Numbered from the stretch's first letter, positions 1 through 10,038 are shown. The stretch is DNA of 64,000 nt from Hanamia caeni (GCF_003721595.1 NZ_RJJR01000012.1:1-64000), one strand, 5' to 3'. The notes: generated from the sequence alone by a model not told the origin. Program-made: numbers and translations.

Positions 1-90
1 CCGTTACCGATGGGCCGACCATCATCATCTACATAGCATTAAATAATAAAATCAAAGAACTAATTTGTATTCATTATTTATTCGTGACAC

Positions 91-1656
91 TCAATACCCC
101 GGGTTCTGTTCCAGGTTGGGGTCTAAATCCAGCTCTCCCTGCGGAATGGGCCACCAGTAATCTTTTGCGGGATCAAATTTTCTTGTTTCTATCTGCGTAT
201 GATCCCATGCGTAAATAGTGGCGTTCATCACTTGTTCTGCAGTTTTCCACCTGCGGATATCGTTATAATAATAGCCTTCGCATGCAAATTCAACCCGCCG
301 TTCGTGGTGGATAGCTTCTCTCATATCGTCCTGCGAAAGACCTTCGGCAAGGTCAGGAAGGCCTGCCCGCTCGCGCACCTGGTTAACGGCGCTATACACA
401 CTTTCATCAGGGCCTGTTGCTTCATTTTGCGCCTCAGCATACATGAGTAAAAGATCGGCATAGCGAAGTACGATGTAATTCGTATATGATTGGCCCGACT
501 TTAAGTCTGCAAGATCAGACGGTGGTTTTTCTTCTGTATAAATACTATACTTCTCCACGCCATAGCCGGTAATGGCGAAGCGGCTTGGCTTTACAGTAGT
601 GCCCATATATTTATCTCCGGGGAAAACAATAGTTGCATACAAGCGGGGATCACGATTTACATAAGGAGAATCCGGGTTGTAGCCAGAAAGCGGATCAGTA
701 ATGGGAAGCCCGTTTTTCATTTGATAAGCCTCGGCCAAACCCAGCAGTGGCGCGTTTGAATTGTATTGCCTGTCAATCAGGTCAAAAGAATTTCCCTGAA
801 GCGGGTAAATAAACTGCACATCAAAGATTACTTCTTTATTGTTTTCATTTTCAGGAAGGAAAAGACCGCGATAGTCATTGTACAAGCCATGCCCCGCCGC
901 TGTTGCCATATCCAACACGGCCTTCAAAGTATCAGCCGCTATTTTCCATCGGTTCATATCGTTATTTGAATTAAACAACGGGCTTGCTTCAAATAGTAAT
1001 ATTTTGGCTTTAAGCGCACGGGCAGCAGTGTTGGTAGCCCTGCCTAAATCGGAACTGCTATAATGTGAGGGCAATACCATTTCTGCACTATCAAGGTCTT
1101 TGAGCATTTGCTGCACTACCTGCTCCCGCGGCGTTCTTGATAAGGTATCCTGGGTTTCAGGACTTGGCGGATCCAACACTAAAGGAACTGCACCCCAGTA
1201 ATTTTCGAGGTTAAAATAAAACAGGGCTCTTAAAAAGTGGGCTTCGCCTTTCATGCGTGTTTTTAAATCTTCGCTCATATCCACTTTATCTACATTGGCA
1301 AGAAAGGTATTGCATCGGCCTATGCCGGCATAACTGTTTCCCCAGCGGCTTGTGATAATGCCGCCTGTAGCGGCTGATTGCAAACCTTCAGCGATTGAAT
1401 TCCAGGAACTGGTATTGTCATAGCTGTAGGCATTGGGCGTGGCAGTTTCCTCAAGAAGTGGAGTAGCGTCGCCACCGTAAAGCCCCGAAGAAGCAAGCAC
1501 TGAGTAAGCGCCGCTTAATGCAGCAGTGGCAGCGGCCTGTGACCTCCAAAAATTACTTTGCACATAGCGGTCGTCAGGCTGCGTATCCAGCAAAGTCTTG
1601 GTGCAACTGCTGATAACCAACCCGGCAGCAATTATTATTAGAAGTATTTTTTTCAT
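91..1656 (-). CDS. SusD/RagB-family outer-membrane lipoprotein
   Basis: Surface glycan/nutrient-binding lipoprotein that caps a SusC-type transporter. The 521-residue product starts with a lipoprotein signal (MKKILLI..., Cys in LVISSC at about residue 18) followed by the usual SusD TPR-like helices (FLRALFYFNLENYWGAVPLV near residue 150) and the C-terminal RRWKTAEQ / YWWPIPQGEL signature. I start at the ATG at 1656 because the longer frame begins with a TTG and would bury the signal peptide. It lies 43 bp downstream of a SusC gene on the same strand and both follow glpD, so it is probably the substrate-binding partner in a glycerol-linked uptake system. The substrate is an inference. Confidence 0.93.
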   Translation of the reverse strand: MKKILLIIIAAGLVISSCTKTLLDTQPDDRYVQSNFWRSQAAATAALSGAYSVLASSGLYGGDATPLLEETATPNAYSYDNTSSWNSIAEGLQSAATGGIITSRWGNSYAGIGRCNTFLANVDKVDMSEDLKTRMKGEAHFLRALFYFNLENYWGAVPLVLDPPSPETQDTLSRTPREQVVQQMLKDLDSAEMVLPSHYSSSDLGRATNTAARALKAKILLFEASPLFNSNNDMNRWKIAADTLKAVLDMATAAGHGLYNDYRGLFLPENENNKEVIFDVQFIYPLQGNSFDLIDRQYNSNAPLLGLAEAYQMKNGLPITDPLSGYNPDSPYVNRDPRLYATIVFPGDKYMGTTVKPSRFAITGYGVEKYSIYTEEKPPSDLADLKSGQSYTNYIVLRYADLLLMYAEAQNEATGPDESVYSAVNQVRERAGLPDLAEGLSQDDMREAIHHERRVEFACEGYYYNDIRRWKTAEQVMNATIYAWDHTQIETRKFDPAKDYWWPIPQGELDLDPNLEQNPGY

Positions 1657-1698
1657 GTTTCTATATTTTAAAATCAATGAATGTTTTAGATGGAAAAA

Positions 1699-4600
1699 TC
1701 AAAAGGTTACGTTTATGCCTCCGGTGAATGTTTTTAACATCGGATAATGATACAATGAACTCACATTTACGGTCGATTCCGGGTCGAACTCTTTGTATTT
1801 CGCAAATGTTAACCAGTTTTCTGCATTCAGAAAAACGCTAAAGCGGCTTATTTTTACTTTATCCAGCCATTTTGCAGGAAGCTCATAGCTAAGCTGGATA
1901 TTTTTCAGACGCACATAATCTCCATCTTTCAACCAAAAAGTAGAAGGCAGGTAGTTTCCCTTGCTGCCATAATTACTTTCGATAATCGCAGGCAATTTTG
2001 CATTCGGCCTTTCGGGTGTCCATGAATCTGTGACCCATTCCCATGTGGCGCCCGCGCCATTGTTTAAAGGAAACGCATAGTTGGCGGTGGGAAAAATTTT
2101 GATGCCTGCCACGCCCTGGAAGAAAGCATCAAGGCTAATTCCTTTATACCCTAATTTGACTCCGAAACCAAAAGTATATTTAGGAAAAGCTGACGAAATA
2201 TCCATTGCTACACGGTCATCTCCATCAATCTTTCCATCGTCGTTGATATCCTTGTATTTTATCCATCCTTGTTTTGTATCGGGGCTTTGGTAGGCGCTGT
2301 TTTCCACTTCATCTTTGCTCTGAAAAATGCCTTCTGCCTGGTATAAATAAAATGCGTCTATCGGCAATCCCTCTTTTGTGATAGTGGACAAATTGGTTTG
2401 ATAATCATACAAAATCTGGCCGTCCAGGTCTGTTACTTTGTTTTTGTTATAGGCAACATTTCCATACACGCTATAATTAAACTCACCAATGTTATCCCTG
2501 TATTGAGCTACCACCTCGATGCCATCATTGTTTACAGAGCCAACATTTTCCTGTGGCCCGGTTAAATTGCCCACCTGTGCGGGTAAATTTACAGGACGAA
2601 GTATGCCGGTAGTTTGTTTCCTGTAGATATCTGCCGAAAGATTGATTTTATTTTGAAGAAAATTTATATCTACCCCCAAATCATAATCTGTAGTGGTTTC
2701 CCATGAAAGCTTAGGCTCTGAGTAAGCTGTGGCCGCTGCTCCGGGCGATAATACGCCATTTGGCCCGCCAAAACTATAGTCATGGCCAAGCGTAATAAAG
2801 CTTTGGTAGCTGTATAACGGAACAGCCTGGTTACCGAGCTTTCCGTAGGATGCGCGAATCTTCAACAGGTTAATAAAATTTGATTTAAAAAAATCTTCTT
2901 TATCAATACGCCAACCTGCGGAAAGGCCTGGAAACGAACCCCAGCGGTGGCCCGGGCCGAATCGGGCAGAACCATCATACCTGAAGATTCCTTCCAGTAG
3001 ATACTTGCCTTTGTAATCATAGTTCACGCGGCCAAAATAAGATTCAAGGGCATCTTTCGTTCCATTACCTGAAATGCTTTGGAAAACACTTCCAGCGCTT
3101 AAAGCTTCCAGGGAGGCATCAAGATAGCCCGTTGTTTCGGCCATAAAGGAGTTGTTATCATAGGTGTCATAACTGGCGCCCACCATTACGCTCACGTTAT
3201 GAACTGAGGCAAATTTATGTTGCCAGTTGAGCGTATTATAAAAATGCAGGTTCAGGTCATTATCATCATAATTATAAGCGCGCGGCGCTGTGGAAGGACT
3301 GTTCCAGTTATACATAGTCCCGGTCTTAGCCTGCTCTTTCACCATTTGGGGAATAAAGGATTTTCTGAATCCATCATATTTATCCACGCCAAATTTGATG
3401 TGATACGAGATATCGAAGGGTAGCTTATAAGTAGCAAAAAGGGTTGACACAAATCGCTGAACATACTTCCTGTCGTAACCTTCGTACGCAATCATCCTTG
3501 GCTGTTCCCAGTTATTTCTTCCCGGAACGCGCAGCCATGTGTATCCATAATTTCCATTTGCTAACGTATCATTTTCCACAGGGGTGGCGCGCATGAGGTA
3601 TTGCCAAAAACTACTGTTTGAATAAGAGGGTTGTGTATAATACCTGTAATACCCATCGAGCGTAAATCCTACTTCCAGTTTATCACTTACGTGTATGGAA
3701 GTATTAAGCCCGATGGAATATTTTCTTTCACTGTTATTTGGCCCGAAAATAATACCATCCCTGTCAAGGTAGCCTAATGACAAGCGATAGCTATATTTAT
3801 CCGTGCTTCCCGAAACACTTATATCGTGCTTTTGAATGCTCCCGTTTCTGAGGGCAATATCAAACCAGTTGTTGGCGGGGTAAGTAAAAGGATCGGTTTT
3901 CATTCCGGCCTTATATTCTTCAATATCTGCAGAGTCGAAATAAGGTTTTTTCCCTTCGTTGGATGCGGCCTGGTTCATCAGGTTCATATACACAATCGGA
4001 TCCCAGATAGCATCAGGAAGATAGGTAGCTTTTTGTACGCCGAAGTAATCACTGTAATTGACTGCTGATTTTCCCTTTCCTTTTTTTGTGGTGATTAAAA
4101 TAACACCGTTTGCCGCCCTTGAACCATAAATGGCAGCAGAAGCATCCTTCAATACGGTGATAGTAGCTATATCATTTGGATTCAATTCATCCATAGAGTA
4201 TTCTATTCCATCCACCAACACCAACGGATCGTTATTGTTTAAAGTGCCCATGCCTCGGATCAATATATTTGCTCTGTCTACGCCCGGCTGACTTTGGCTA
4301 AGATTTACATACAGTCCCGGCACGCCATGCAGCGCATTGCTTGCATTGGTGATAGGCTGGCCGGCCTTTTCAGTCATATCTACCGTGCTGATAGCGCCGG
4401 TGAGATTTACTTTTTTCTGAGTGCCATAACCAACAACTACTACATCTTCAAGATGCTCGGCGTTTTGCTCCAATTCGATGCGAAGCGTTCCATTTCCCGC
4501 GGGAATTGTTTTGGTTACATACCCCACAAACGAAATCTCAAGCATACTTTTGGAAGTAACGTCGTGGAGTACAAAATGGCCATTGGGATCAGTTGTTGTT

Positions 4601-4818
4601 CCGTTTGTAGTTCCTTTTACCATCACCGAAACGCCAGCCAGCGGCGATTGGTCTTTGGCAGACAATACTTCGCCGGAAACAGTTCGTTGCTGAGCCATGG
4701 TAACCTGGGGCAACATAAGGGCCGCTGATAGAATCAACCACGCCGGTATCAATATCCTCAAATTTGACCTGACAGTAATTGGATTCCTTAAAAAAGGAAA
4801 TCGTAAAAATGGTTGCAT
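1699..4818 (-). CDS. SusC/RagA-family TonB-dependent outer-membrane transporter
   Basis: Outer-membrane import channel that works with the downstream SusD lipoprotein and is energised by TonB-ExbBD. The 1039-residue protein has a signal segment, a carboxypeptidase-regulatory-like domain (about 45-125, GEVLSAKDQSPLAGVSV), the SusC hallmark DVVVVGYGTQKK near 126-137, a plug with LVDGIEYSMDELNPNDI and ASAAIYGSRAANGVI, and a long beta-barrel ending in an aromatic residue (GGINVTF), as expected for BAM insertion. No STN domain is seen. It starts 41 bp after the glpD stop, so glpD-susC-susD may be one transcript. Such coupling suggests import of a glycerol-containing compound, but the sequence does not identify the ligand. 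Confidence 0.95.
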   Translation of the reverse strand: MQPFLRFPFLRNPITVRSNLRILIPAWLILSAALMLPQVTMAQQRTVSGEVLSAKDQSPLAGVSVMVKGTTNGTTTDPNGHFVLHDVTSKSMLEISFVGYVTKTIPAGNGTLRIELEQNAEHLEDVVVVGYGTQKKVNLTGAISTVDMTEKAGQPITNASNALHGVPGLYVNLSQSQPGVDRANILIRGMGTLNNNDPLVLVDGIEYSMDELNPNDIATITVLKDASAAIYGSRAANGVILITTKKGKGKSAVNYSDYFGVQKATYLPDAIWDPIVYMNLMNQAASNEGKKPYFDSADIEEYKAGMKTDPFTYPANNWFDIALRNGSIQKHDISVSGSTDKYSYRLSLGYLDRDGIIFGPNNSERKYSIGLNTSIHVSDKLEVGFTLDGYYRYYTQPSYSNSSFWQYLMRATPVENDTLANGNYGYTWLRVPGRNNWEQPRMIAYEGYDRKYVQRFVSTLFATYKLPFDISYHIKFGVDKYDGFRKSFIPQMVKEQAKTGTMYNWNSPSTAPRAYNYDDNDLNLHFYNTLNWQHKFASVHNVSVMVGASYDTYDNNSFMAETTGYLDASLEALSAGSVFQSISGNGTKDALESYFGRVNYDYKGKYLLEGIFRYDGSARFGPGHRWGSFPGLSAGWRIDKEDFFKSNFINLLKIRASYGKLGNQAVPLYSYQSFITLGHDYSFGGPNGVLSPGAAATAYSEPKLSWETTTDYDLGVDINFLQNKINLSADIYRKQTTGILRPVNLPAQVGNLTGPQENVGSVNNDGIEVVAQYRDNIGEFNYSVYGNVAYNKNKVTDLDGQILYDYQTNLSTITKEGLPIDAFYLYQAEGIFQSKDEVENSAYQSPDTKQGWIKYKDINDDGKIDGDDRVAMDISSAFPKYTFGFGVKLGYKGISLDAFFQGVAGIKIFPTANYAFPLNNGAGATWEWVTDSWTPERPNAKLPAIIESNYGSKGNYLPSTFWLKDGDYVRLKNIQLSYELPAKWLDKVKISRFSVFLNAENWLTFAKYKEFDPESTVNVSSLYHYPMLKTFTGGINVTF

Positions 4819-4859
4819 TTTTTTTGTTTTTGGATTAATAAATAGTGGATTTTAAGATT

Positions 4860-6473
4860 TTAATTTTCGTTTAGGTGATGTAAAGAGTCTTTTATTGGGT
4901 AGCCATCCAACAGGTAGCCATTGGCTAACTGGCCAAAAAGCGCTACCTGATTCAGCTTCCATTCTTCATCTTTATGTAATTCTTTCATCATGATGTCAGC
5001 AACTTCGGGCGCAAGCCGGTGTGCTTCGCGGGCATTGATAAATAATATTCTTGTCCGCCTTGCCAACACATCTTCAACTGTTTGTGCCATTTCATTTCTG
5101 ACGGCCCATATCACCTGCGCTTTAGTGAGGTATACCGTGTCACTTAATGAAATACCCGACCGGGCATCTGTTTCAATTATTTTCTGAATTCCTTCTTTAT
5201 CTGAACCATAAATGGAAAATTGGCCGTTGTGTTTGGGTAATTGTTCATACCCGTGAATTTTTAAATGCTCCGTTTTGCAAGCCTTATCAGGCAACATTTT
5301 GCTGCGGATAATTTTGGATAAAGTGTCTTCGGCCATTTTGCGGTAGGTGGTCCATTTCCCACCAATTACTGATACAAGCCCGCTTTTGGAAATAAGTACT
5401 TTATGGCTCCTGGAAATTTCTTTTGTCTTGTCGGACTTGTCGCCAGTGGCGGCCAGTGGCCTTAAGCCTGCGAAAACGCTTAGCACATCGTCCCGGGATG
5501 GAATTTTTGAAAAATAATTGGCTGCGGTATTCAATACAAAGTCTACCTCACTCTTTAAGGCCCTCGGCTCCAGCGAATGAGCGGATAGCGGCGTATCTGT
5601 TGTGCCAACGAGTACATTCTCATACCACGGTATGGCAAATAAAACGCGGCCGTCATCGGTATGCGGAATCATAATAGCGTCTTTGCTTTGCAGGAAGGAA
5701 TTGTCCAATACCAGGTGTATTCCCTGGCTGGGGCGGATAATGGGAGGGGAGCCGGGCGTATCCATGTCCAGAATATCGTCAGCGAAAACGCCGGTGGCGT
5801 TCACAATTACTTTCGCCTTAATGTCGTACTTTTTCTGCGACTCCCTGTCGACAAAAGAAACACCATTTATCTGGTTTGCCTCATCCTTATCTAAAGAAAT
5901 CACTTTGCAATAGTTAACCGCTATGCCGCCCTTATCTACGCAGGTTTGCGCCAGGTTCATTGCCAGCCGTGCATCATCAAAGGTGCCGTCGTGGTATAAC
6001 ACGCCGCATTTCAGCGAGGTTTTTTTTATTGCGGGTAATCTTTCAATTACTTTCTTTTTATTAATGAGCAGGGATTTTCCAATACTCCATTTGCCCGAAA
6101 GCCAGTCATATAATTTGAGCCCAATGGTATAGAATAAACCGCGCGGCCATGAGTAGCACGGGATAATGATGGTTTCATTTTTTGTAAGATGCGGTGCATT
6201 TTTTAAAAGCAACCCGCGCTCCTTTAAGGCCTCTTTTACCAGCGACACATTTCCCTGCGCGAGGTATCTGACGCCGCCATGCACTAATTTGGTACTACGG
6301 CTTGAGGTGCCTTTTGCAAAGTCTTCCTGCTCCAGCAATAATGTTTTAAATCCCCTCGTTGCACTATCCACCGCGATTCCCAGCCCTGTAGCGCCGCCGC
6401 CGATAATTACAATGTCCCATTCATCAGTTTCTTTTAAAGATTCCAGTAGTTTAGTCCTGTCGAATTGCTTCAT
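4860..6473 (-). CDS. glpD: Aerobic glycerol-3-phosphate dehydrogenase
   Basis: FAD-dependent membrane-associated enzyme oxidising sn-glycerol-3-phosphate to dihydroxyacetone phosphate and passing electrons to quinone. The 537-residue product has the dinucleotide-binding GGGATGLG at residues 25-32, the family motifs GTSSRSTKLVHGG and VGTTDTP, and a C-terminal DAO_C domain (about 390-520, with VEDVLARRTRILF). I start at the ATG at 6473 (MKQFDRTKL); the in-frame extension begins at 6509 with no conserved residues. It faces away from a DeoR-type repressor gene, with glpK and glpF beyond, so the glycerol regulon is complete here. The stop lies 41 bp before a susC gene. Confidence 0.95.
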   Translation of the reverse strand: MKQFDRTKLLESLKETDEWDIVIIGGGATGLGIAVDSATRGFKTLLLEQEDFAKGTSSRSTKLVHGGVRYLAQGNVSLVKEALKERGLLLKNAPHLTKNETIIIPCYSWPRGLFYTIGLKLYDWLSGKWSIGKSLLINKKKVIERLPAIKKTSLKCGVLYHDGTFDDARLAMNLAQTCVDKGGIAVNYCKVISLDKDEANQINGVSFVDRESQKKYDIKAKVIVNATGVFADDILDMDTPGSPPIIRPSQGIHLVLDNSFLQSKDAIMIPHTDDGRVLFAIPWYENVLVGTTDTPLSAHSLEPRALKSEVDFVLNTAANYFSKIPSRDDVLSVFAGLRPLAATGDKSDKTKEISRSHKVLISKSGLVSVIGGKWTTYRKMAEDTLSKIIRSKMLPDKACKTEHLKIHGYEQLPKHNGQFSIYGSDKEGIQKIIETDARSGISLSDTVYLTKAQVIWAVRNEMAQTVEDVLARRTRILFINAREAHRLAPEVADIMMKELHKDEEWKLNQVALFGQLANGYLLDGYPIKDSLHHLNEN

Positions 6474-6520
6474 TTGCATGCATTTAATGGATAACAAATA
6501 CCATAACAATACAAAACGAA

Positions 6521-6577
6521 AGTAAAAACAATAAATCGAAACACAAAAGAAAATTTTTTCTTATTTATTGTTTTACT
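6521..6577. promoter_or_regulatory. Inverted repeat between glpD and the DeoR repressor: operator candidate
   Basis: The intergenic region carries AGTAAAAACAATAAAT (6521-6536) and its near-perfect complement ATTTATTGTTTTACT (6563-6577), 26 bp apart. It sits just upstream of glpD and about 130 bp before the repressor start. DeoR/GlpR-type repressors bind repeated or palindromic sites in this kind of position, so it is a plausible shared operator. It could also be a simple hairpin in AT-rich DNA. Confidence 0.4.
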
Positions 6578-6685
6578 GCAAAACTACCCCACAGTTTCGT
6601 GGAGCAGTCAGCAGCTACAGGACAAGTATGATTTGCGTCTCTACCAGGAGCCAGGTGGTTTTTGTAATTCACTTTTATATTATAT

Positions 6686-6710
6686 ACATTCGTTTTGTAA
6701 AACTAAATGT
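6686..6710. promoter_or_regulatory. Imperfect palindrome abutting the repressor start codon
   Basis: A 25-bp imperfect palindrome, with outer arms ACATT and AATGT and inner TTTT/AAAA runs around a central GTA, ends exactly at the base before the ATG at 6711. Its CGTTTTGT core resembles the ACAAAACG sequence at 6511-6518 in front of glpD. An autoregulatory operator for the DeoR-type protein is the simplest reading; this is an inference. Confidence 0.35.
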
Positions 6711-7472
6711 ATGTCAAGCGTAGAACGACACCAGAAAATACTTGAAATGGTACAGGCAAAAGGGTATGAGAGCGTAATTAATTTATGCAAGAAATTAAAG
6801 GTCTCGGCTGTTACCGTCAGGAAGGATTTAAAATTGCTGGAAAAAAGTAATAAGCTCTTCAGGATTCACGGAGGAGCCAGTAACACTAATCCATTTACAG
6901 CAGACAGGCCCGTCAATGAAAAAGAAAATTTGCAACGGGAAGAAAAAAAGGCAATTGCAATAAAGGCAGCTCAGTATATCGAACCTAACGATTCTATTAT
7001 CATAGCATCCGGAACCTCTTTGCTGGCGCTGGCCCGCGAAATAAAGCCTTCCGGAAAGCTGACTGTAATTACTTCTGCTATCCAGGTGGCCGGCGAATTG
7101 GTGAAGCATACAAACATTGATGTTTTACAATTAGGGGGATTGATGAGACACAGTTCCTCTTCAGTTGTGGGTTCTTATGCAGAAAATATTCTCAGCGATT
7201 TTTTTTGTACCAAATTATTTCTTGGGGTGGATGGCATAGATTTCGGATTTGGCGTTACCACCAGCAATTCAATGGAAGCGCAATTGAATAAACAAATGAT
7301 GCAGGTAGTACAAAAAGTAATTGTGCTTGCCGATCATACCAAATTTGGAAAAAGAGGTTTTAGCCGTATTTGCGGCCTTGATGAAATTGACGAAATAATA
7401 ACTGATAAAAACATTTCCCCGGCTATTGTTGAAAAGTGTATTAGTTCCGGCATTAAGGTTACGCTTGTTTGA
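6711..7472 (+). CDS. DeoR/GlpR-family transcriptional repressor
   Basis: Sugar-phosphate-responsive repressor, here probably controlling glycerol genes. The 253-residue protein has an N-terminal DeoR helix-turn-helix (about 4-58; RHQKILEMV and VSAVTVRKDLKLLEK, then the typical RIHGGA) and a DeoR_C sensor domain (about 76-230; IIIASGTSLLALAREI, LFLGVDGID, ADHTKFGKRGF). The longer frame from 6633 reads through non-conserved sequence, so I take the ATG at 6711. It is divergent from glpD and 156 bp upstream of glpK. By family analogy glycerol-3-phosphate is the likely inducer. Confidence 0.9.
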   Translation: MSSVERHQKILEMVQAKGYESVINLCKKLKVSAVTVRKDLKLLEKSNKLFRIHGGASNTNPFTADRPVNEKENLQREEKKAIAIKAAQYIEPNDSIIIASGTSLLALAREIKPSGKLTVITSAIQVAGELVKHTNIDVLQLGGLMRHSSSSVVGSYAENILSDFFCTKLFLGVDGIDFGFGVTTSNSMEAQLNKQMMQVVQKVIVLADHTKFGKRGFSRICGLDEIDEIITDKNISPAIVEKCISSGIKVTLV

Positions 7473-7535
7473 TTTCACCCCGGGAAAGCAGGCTTACTAT
7501 TTCAAATTATTTTTTTTAGTGCAGGTTCAATAATT

Positions 7536-7565
7536 TTTGTTTTGTAATTATTTCACCCTAATTTG
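7536..7565 (+). promoter_or_regulatory. Bacteroidetes-type promoter candidate for glpK-glpF
   Basis: TTTG at 7536-7539 and TAATTTG at 7559-7565 are separated by 19 bp, close to the -33 TTTG / -7 TAnnTTTG promoter known for this phylum, although the -7 box lacks one spacer base. It lies 63 bp upstream of the glpK ATG. Confidence 0.45.
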
Positions 7566-7628
7566 CCTTTCTAAAAACTTTCATTTAGTTTCTTTTATTA
7601 TTTTTTTTGATTTTTAAATATTGCTTTG

Positions 7629-9128
7629 ATGAAAAAATATATCCTCACGCTTGACCAGGGAACCACGAGTTCAAGGGCTATCCTTTTTAATAATGAAGGG
7701 AAGATTGCTTCCATTGCGCAAAAAGAATTTACCCAGTTTTATCCGAAGCCGGGATGGGTAGAGCACGACCCCATGGAAATCTGGTCTTCACAAGCATCAG
7801 TAATAACGGAAGCCGTATTGAAAGAAAGCTTAAGCGCTGATGAAATAGCCGCTATCGGCATCACTAACCAAAGAGAAACTACTATCGTTTGGGACAGGCA
7901 ATCAGGACGGCCGGTTTACAACGCGATTGTATGGCAGGACAGGCGCACTGCAGAAAAATGTGACGAATTGAAACAACAGGGCCTTGATAAAAATATCCGC
8001 GAAAAAACGGGATTGGTCTTAGACGCCTATTTTTCTGCCACCAAAATTCAATGGATTCTTGATAATGTAGAAGGCGCAAGGCAAAAGGCTGAAAGAGGTG
8101 AACTTGCTTTTGGAACGGTGGATACGTGGCTCATCTGGAACCTTACAGGAGGGCAATTGCACGTAACGGATGTTACCAACGCTTCACGCACTATGATTTT
8201 CAATATTAATTCCCTTGAGTGGGATGATGAGCTGTTGAATATTTTTCAGATTCCAAAAAATATGCTGCCGGAAGTGAAATCGTCGAGTGAAGTGTATGGC
8301 GAAACTTCAGGTCAATTTTTAGGAACCAAAGTGCCCATTGCCGGAATTGCGGGCGACCAGCAGGCGGCATTGTTTGGCCATATTTGTGTGAAGCCCGGTA
8401 TGGTTAAAAATACCTATGGCACAGGTTGTTTTATGCTGATGAACATCGGCGACAAGCCCGTATTGTCAAAAAATAATCTGATTACCACCGTCGCCTGGAA
8501 AATCGGCGATAATGTTCAATACGCTTTTGAAGGCAGTATTTTTATTGCCGGCGCTGTAGTGCAATGGCTACGGGATGAACTGAAGATAATTTCTTCCGCA
8601 GCCGAAATAGAAACGCTGGCATCAGAAGTGGCAGACAGTGGCGGTGTGTATATGGTTCCTGCTTTTGCAGGCCTTGGCGCGCCCTACTGGAACCAGTACG
8701 CCAGAGGCACTATATTTGGAATTACGCGTGGCACCAACCGCAGTCATTTCTGCAGGGCCGCGTTGGAAGGAATCGCCTTCCAGGTGATGGAAGTTTTGAA
8801 AGCTATGGAATCAGATTCGGGCATTGACATTAAAGAGCTTCGCGTGGATGGCGGCGCCACGCAGAATAATTTATTGTTACAGTTTCAGGCCGATATTCTG
8901 AAGGCCGCTGTAGTGAGGCCTGAAGTAACGGAAGTAACTGCAATTGGTGCGGCTTATCTTGCCGGTTTGGCAGTAGGGTTTTGGGATAATATTGAACAAA
9001 TACAAAAGCAATGGCAAATAAATAAACGCTTTGAGCCGGCTCCGGAAAACAGGGAAGAATTGATAAATGGATGGTTCAGGGCGATTAAGGCCGTAAATGA
9101 ATGGACTAAAACCCAAGATAAAATATAG
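7629..9128 (+). CDS. glpK: Glycerol kinase
   Basis: Cytoplasmic kinase converting glycerol and ATP to sn-glycerol-3-phosphate, the substrate of GlpD. The 499-residue FGGY-family protein shows the N-terminal phosphate loop [18 protein letters not shown], the substrate-binding [19 protein letters not shown], and the C-terminal [17 protein letters not shown] signature with the [11 protein letters not shown] adenine-pocket segment. Length matches the family. The ATG at 7629 is preferred to an in-frame TTG one codon earlier. glpF follows 40 bp downstream, so the two are probably cotranscribed. Confidence 0.97.
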   Translation: MKKYILTLDQGTTSSRAILFNNEGKIASIAQKEFTQFYPKPGWVEHDPMEIWSSQASVITEAVLKESLSADEIAAIGITNQRETTIVWDRQSGRPVYNAIVWQDRRTAEKCDELKQQGLDKNIREKTGLVLDAYFSATKIQWILDNVEGARQKAERGELAFGTVDTWLIWNLTGGQLHVTDVTNASRTMIFNINSLEWDDELLNIFQIPKNMLPEVKSSSEVYGETSGQFLGTKVPIAGIAGDQQAALFGHICVKPGMVKNTYGTGCFMLMNIGDKPVLSKNNLITTVAWKIGDNVQYAFEGSIFIAGAVVQWLRDELKIISSAAEIETLASEVADSGGVYMVPAFAGLGAPYWNQYARGTIFGITRGTNRSHFCRAALEGIAFQVMEVLKAMESDSGIDIKELRVDGGATQNNLLLQFQADILKAAVVRPEVTEVTAIGAAYLAGLAVGFWDNIEQIQKQWQINKRFEPAPENREELINGWFRAIKAVNEWTKTQDKI

Positions 9129-9168
9129 ATGCTGAAAACTGAGTCCAGAAAAATAAAACGTATATAAT

Positions 9169-9900
9169 ATGAGTCCTTTTACTGCCGAACTAATTGGCAC
9201 AATGATTTTAATTCTTCTTGGAAACGGAGTAGTGGCAAATGTGGTGCTGCAAAATACCAAGGGAAACGGCGGAGGCTGGATGGTAATCACTACAGGCTGG
9301 GCGCTCGCAGTTTTTGCAGGCGTGGTAGTTGCCGGCCCTTATAGCGGCGCGCATTTAAACCCGGCCGTGACGATAGGCCTGGCAATTGCCGGAAAATTTT
9401 CGTGGGCACAGGTGCCTGCATTTATTGTAGCTCAATTGCTGGGCGCTATGATAGGTACGTTTTTAGTTTGGATAATGTATAAAGACCACTTCAAAATAAC
9501 TGAAGACCCTATTTTGAAGGCCGCCTCATTCTATACCATACCAGCCATTAGAAACAGGAGATTGAATTTTATCAGCGAGCTTTTAGGAACCTTTGTTTTG
9601 TTGATTGCTGTTTTTTATATCACGAATGGTGAAATAGGAAAGGAAAAAACGCCTATCGGTTTGGGTTCTATCGGCGCCATACCTGTTACTTTTATTGTTT
9701 GGGCTATCGGTTTATCGCTCGGAGGAACCACAGGCTATGCTATTAATCCTGCCCGCGACCTTGGCCCCAGGATTGTTCATGCGCTATTACCTATTAAAAA
9801 TAAAATTAAAACCGACTGGAAGTATGCGTGGATTCCCATAATCGGGCCGATTGTCGGAGCCGCCATCGCCGCGGGCTTATACCTGATACTTAATGGATAA
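9169..9900 (+). CDS. glpF: Glycerol uptake facilitator (aquaglyceroporin)
   Basis: Inner-membrane MIP-family channel for passive glycerol entry. The 243-residue protein has six hydrophobic helices and both half-helix NPA motifs: SGAHLNPAVTIG (about residues 63-74) and GYAINPARDLGPR (about 187-199). The Asp after the second NPAR is typical of glycerol-conducting members rather than water-only aquaporins. It follows glpK at 40 bp, and with glpD completes a glycerol entry, phosphorylation and oxidation route. Confidence 0.95.
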   Translation: MSPFTAELIGTMILILLGNGVVANVVLQNTKGNGGGWMVITTGWALAVFAGVVVAGPYSGAHLNPAVTIGLAIAGKFSWAQVPAFIVAQLLGAMIGTFLVWIMYKDHFKITEDPILKAASFYTIPAIRNRRLNFISELLGTFVLLIAVFYITNGEIGKEKTPIGLGSIGAIPVTFIVWAIGLSLGGTTGYAINPARDLGPRIVHALLPIKNKIKTDWKYAWIPIIGPIVGAAIAAGLYLILNG

Positions 9901-10030
9901 AAATTGAGCTGAATTGCGAAACAGGGATAGCAAAATAAAAATTTGTATTATTTTTCCTTTTACTGGTTTTCGCGGAAGCAATCGATACTTCAGTGCTTTT
10001 TATCCCGGTTCTTCTCATTAAAACTGTTGT

Positions 10031-10038
10031 TAACTTTG
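10031..10038 (+). promoter_or_regulatory. -7 promoter box (TAACTTTG) for the glycosyltransferase gene
   Basis: TAACTTTG matches the TAnnTTTG -7 consensus of Bacteroidota and ends 24 bp before the ATG at 10063. No clear TTTG -33 element is seen at the ideal distance. Confidence 0.4.

Noticed and set aside
1..90. A gene fragment at the left edge
   Set aside because: Short minus-strand frames end in stops, and nothing recognisable remains in 90 bp.
5436..5464. Short direct repeat GGCCAGTGGC-like in glpD
   Set aside because: It lies inside an intact coding sequence and fits the protein (ATGDKSDK region), so it needs no other explanation.
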